A stretch of DNA of 7,272 nucleotides from an uncultured Gemmatimonadota bacterium (GTDB taxonomy: Bacteria > Gemmatimonadota > Gemmatimonadetes > Gemmatimonadales > Gemmatimonadaceae). How positions within the stretch are numbered: the first letter of the stretch is position 1; every line of letters begins with the position of its first letter. Under the pieces are notes generated by a model. The model searched no databases. It was given only the letters and a program-made list of their open reading frames with translations, and was not told the DNA's origin. Location: positions 1 to 7,272 of the forward strand of contig CAMLIU010000073.1 of NCBI GenBank assembly GCA_946479995.1. The letters run 5' to 3'. Below are positions 6,315-7,272 of the stretch, piece by piece. A program made the position numbers and the translations under genes.

Positions 6315-6770
6315 CTACGCGGCCAGCGGCGAAATCCTGATTCCGCGTTCGAGCGTCTGCTTCACCGGGCAGCGGTCGGCGATCTCGAGCAACCGTACCC
6401 GTTGCTCCTCGGAGAGCGGGCCGACGAGCTCCACTCGGCGCTCGACGACGCCCATGCCGACCGGCTTGCTCGCACACTGCTCGCAATCCACCTCATGCGA
6501 GTGCGCCTGGCGCAGCCAGACCACCGCAGCCTCGAGTGGCCAGCCCTTCCGATCGGCGTACATGCGCAGCGTCATCGCGGTGCAGCCGGCCAGCGAGGCG
6601 AGCAGGAGCTCGTACGGAGTAGGCCCCGCATCGGTCCCTCCGAGCGGCCGCGGTTCGTCCACCGCGAGGTGGTGCTTGCGCGAGGTGACCTCGACGCGGA
6701 AGCCGGACGCACCGATGCGCGCCCGCACCCACTCGTTGGCGTCGGTCGGGGAGGCGAGCGGAACCGTCAT
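6315..6770 (-). CDS. OsmC family peroxidase-like protein
   Basis: This 151-residue protein belongs to the OsmC/Ohr superfamily, small dimeric cytoplasmic peroxidases that use a reactive cysteine pair against organic hydroperoxides. The two family cysteines are Cys63 in LLLASLAGCTAMTLRMYA and Cys134 in ADRCPVKQTL. The block GGTDAGPTPYELLLASL is the usual active-site helix entry. It also carries an extra Cys96-x2-Cys99 pair (HSHEVDCEQC) in the middle of the chain, a feature seen in one OsmC subgroup. ATG 6770 is chosen because upstream residues do not resemble the family. AGGAG (6781-6785 on the plus strand as ctcct) stands 10 nt upstream. The upstream 143 bp separate it from a divergent lipoprotein gene, so it is probably first in its transcript. 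Whether transcription continues into the cytochrome past the hairpin at 6232-6250 is unclear. Confidence 0.92.
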   Translation of the reverse strand: MTVPLASPTDANEWVRARIGASGFRVEVTSRKHHLAVDEPRPLGGTDAGPTPYELLLASLAGCTAMTLRMYADRKGWPLEAAVVWLRQAHSHEVDCEQCASKPVGMGVVERRVELVGPLSEEQRVRLLEIADRCPVKQTLERGIRISPLAA

Positions 6771-6913
6771 CGACTGATGTCTCCTGGTGGGCGGAATGGC
6801 GTGCGGACCACCCGCACGAGGGCCCCTTCCTTCCGCGAGCCGCGACAACATGCGGGCGCCGGCCCCGGGCTTGCTAGTACTCCCCGCACGGAAACCAGAC
6901 TCGAGGAGGAGAC
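6771..6913. promoter_or_regulatory. Divergent intergenic region between the OsmC and lipoprotein genes
   Basis: These 143 bp must contain promoters for both directions. A sharp inverted repeat, cgtgcgg-accac-ccgcacg, occupies 6800-6818 in the leader of the OsmC gene. It could be a repressor operator or an mRNA hairpin. On the plus strand tgctagtac (6872-6880) resembles an extended -10 element about 34 bp before the lipoprotein start, but I find no convincing -35 partner. Confidence 0.4.
6905..6911 (+). promoter_or_regulatory. Ribosome-binding site of the lipoprotein gene
   Basis: A strong purine-rich Shine-Dalgarno sequence (ggaggag) lies just before ATG 6914. It fixes the start of the partial gene at the right edge. 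Confidence 0.75.
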
Positions 6914-7272
6914 ATGACGAAGAATGTATTGCGGAGCGCGGTGATCGCGCTCGCGCTCGCCAGCGGGGCCTGCGCGGTGAAGAGCAAGTCCACCGACATC
7001 AGTCCCAGCATCTCGCGGAACCCCACCTGCGAGAACGCAGTGGAGGTGTACAACAGCCGCGCGGACGTGCCGAGCAGCTACTACGAGCTGGCGTGGATCC
7101 AGGCCGAGGGCAACTCGGTGTGGACGACGGATGCGCAGCTGCGCAGCGAGATGCGCAAGCGCGCCGCACAGGCAGGTGCGAACGGCATCATCGTGAACGA
7201 CGTCTCGCAGAACAAGACGGGCGTCAACGTGCTCGGCGAGGCCATCGGCGCCAAGACGGCGACGGCGCGCGC
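6914..7272 (+). CDS. Putative lipoprotein, RcsF/DUF4156-like, cut by the window edge
   Basis: This open frame runs 119 codons to the right edge without a stop. The first 20 residues form a lipoprotein-type signal: basic MTKNVLR, a hydrophobic core, then LASGAC with Cys20 as the likely lipidated residue. The -3 position is Ser rather than the usual Leu, so the lipobox is weak. The mature part contains CENAVEVYNSRADVPSSYYE and later LRSEMRKRAAQAGANGII. This arrangement (short strand with VEVY, then a helix with an ...AAQAGANGI... strand) recalls the RcsF and DUF4156 group of small outer-membrane lipoproteins. That likeness is from pattern memory only. Codon use is high-GC like the neighbours. 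It is divergent from the OsmC gene and begins a different transcript. Confidence 0.8.
   Translation, partial: MTKNVLRSAVIALALASGACAVKSKSTDISPSISRNPTCENAVEVYNSRADVPSSYYELAWIQAEGNSVWTTDAQLRSEMRKRAAQAGANGIIVNDVSQNKTGVNVLGEAIGAKTATAR

Overview
The window is about 7.3 kb of high-GC bacterial DNA with long, meaningless antisense reading frames opposite every gene. The gene style (triple-HAMP chemoreceptor, Ala/Arg-rich linkers, intergenic repeats of the type ggagccctgccgcagg) suggests an environmental bacterium such as a member of the Gemmatimonadota. That placement is an inference from general impression, not from a marker gene.

Layout. Positions 1-593 hold no convincing gene. They carry a large imperfect inverted repeat (about 71-187 against 249-362) that runs directly into a degenerate tandem array with a 49-50 bp period (350-547). 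From 594 to 6770 seven genes lie on the minus strand. In transcription order they are: an OsmC-family peroxidase (6315-6770), a single-haem c-type cytochrome lipoprotein (5555-6199), a peroxiredoxin (4932-5513), a cytoplasmic DsbA/thioredoxin-fold oxidoreductase (4393-4935), a ring-cleaving dioxygenase fused to an alpha/beta hydrolase (2720-4396), a DUF4383 membrane protein (2165-2572) and a methyl-accepting chemotaxis protein (594 to about 2168). At 6914 a divergent plus-strand lipoprotein gene starts and runs off the right edge.

How they fit together. Peroxiredoxin, DsbA-like protein and dioxygenase-hydrolase are joined by two 4-bp ATGA stop/start overlaps, so they are very likely translated as one coupled unit. 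The dioxygenase-hydrolase looks like Bacillus MhqO/MhqE joined to MhqD in one polypeptide. Those Bacillus proteins belong to the quinone and thiol-reactive electrophile response. With OsmC and peroxiredoxin (organic and hydrogen peroxide removal), a CxxC oxidoreductase and a haem protein, the strand reads as a peroxide/quinone/thiol-stress module. The chemoreceptor at its end has a shrunken sensory domain and a cysteine in its signalling tip. A regulatory link between the chemoreceptor and the detoxification genes is a hypothesis based on position only.

The items most worth a second look are the three-gene coupled unit with its natural fusion, the repeat structure at the left edge, and the reduced chemoreceptor. 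I found no CRISPR array, transposase, tRNA, rRNA or defence-system gene.
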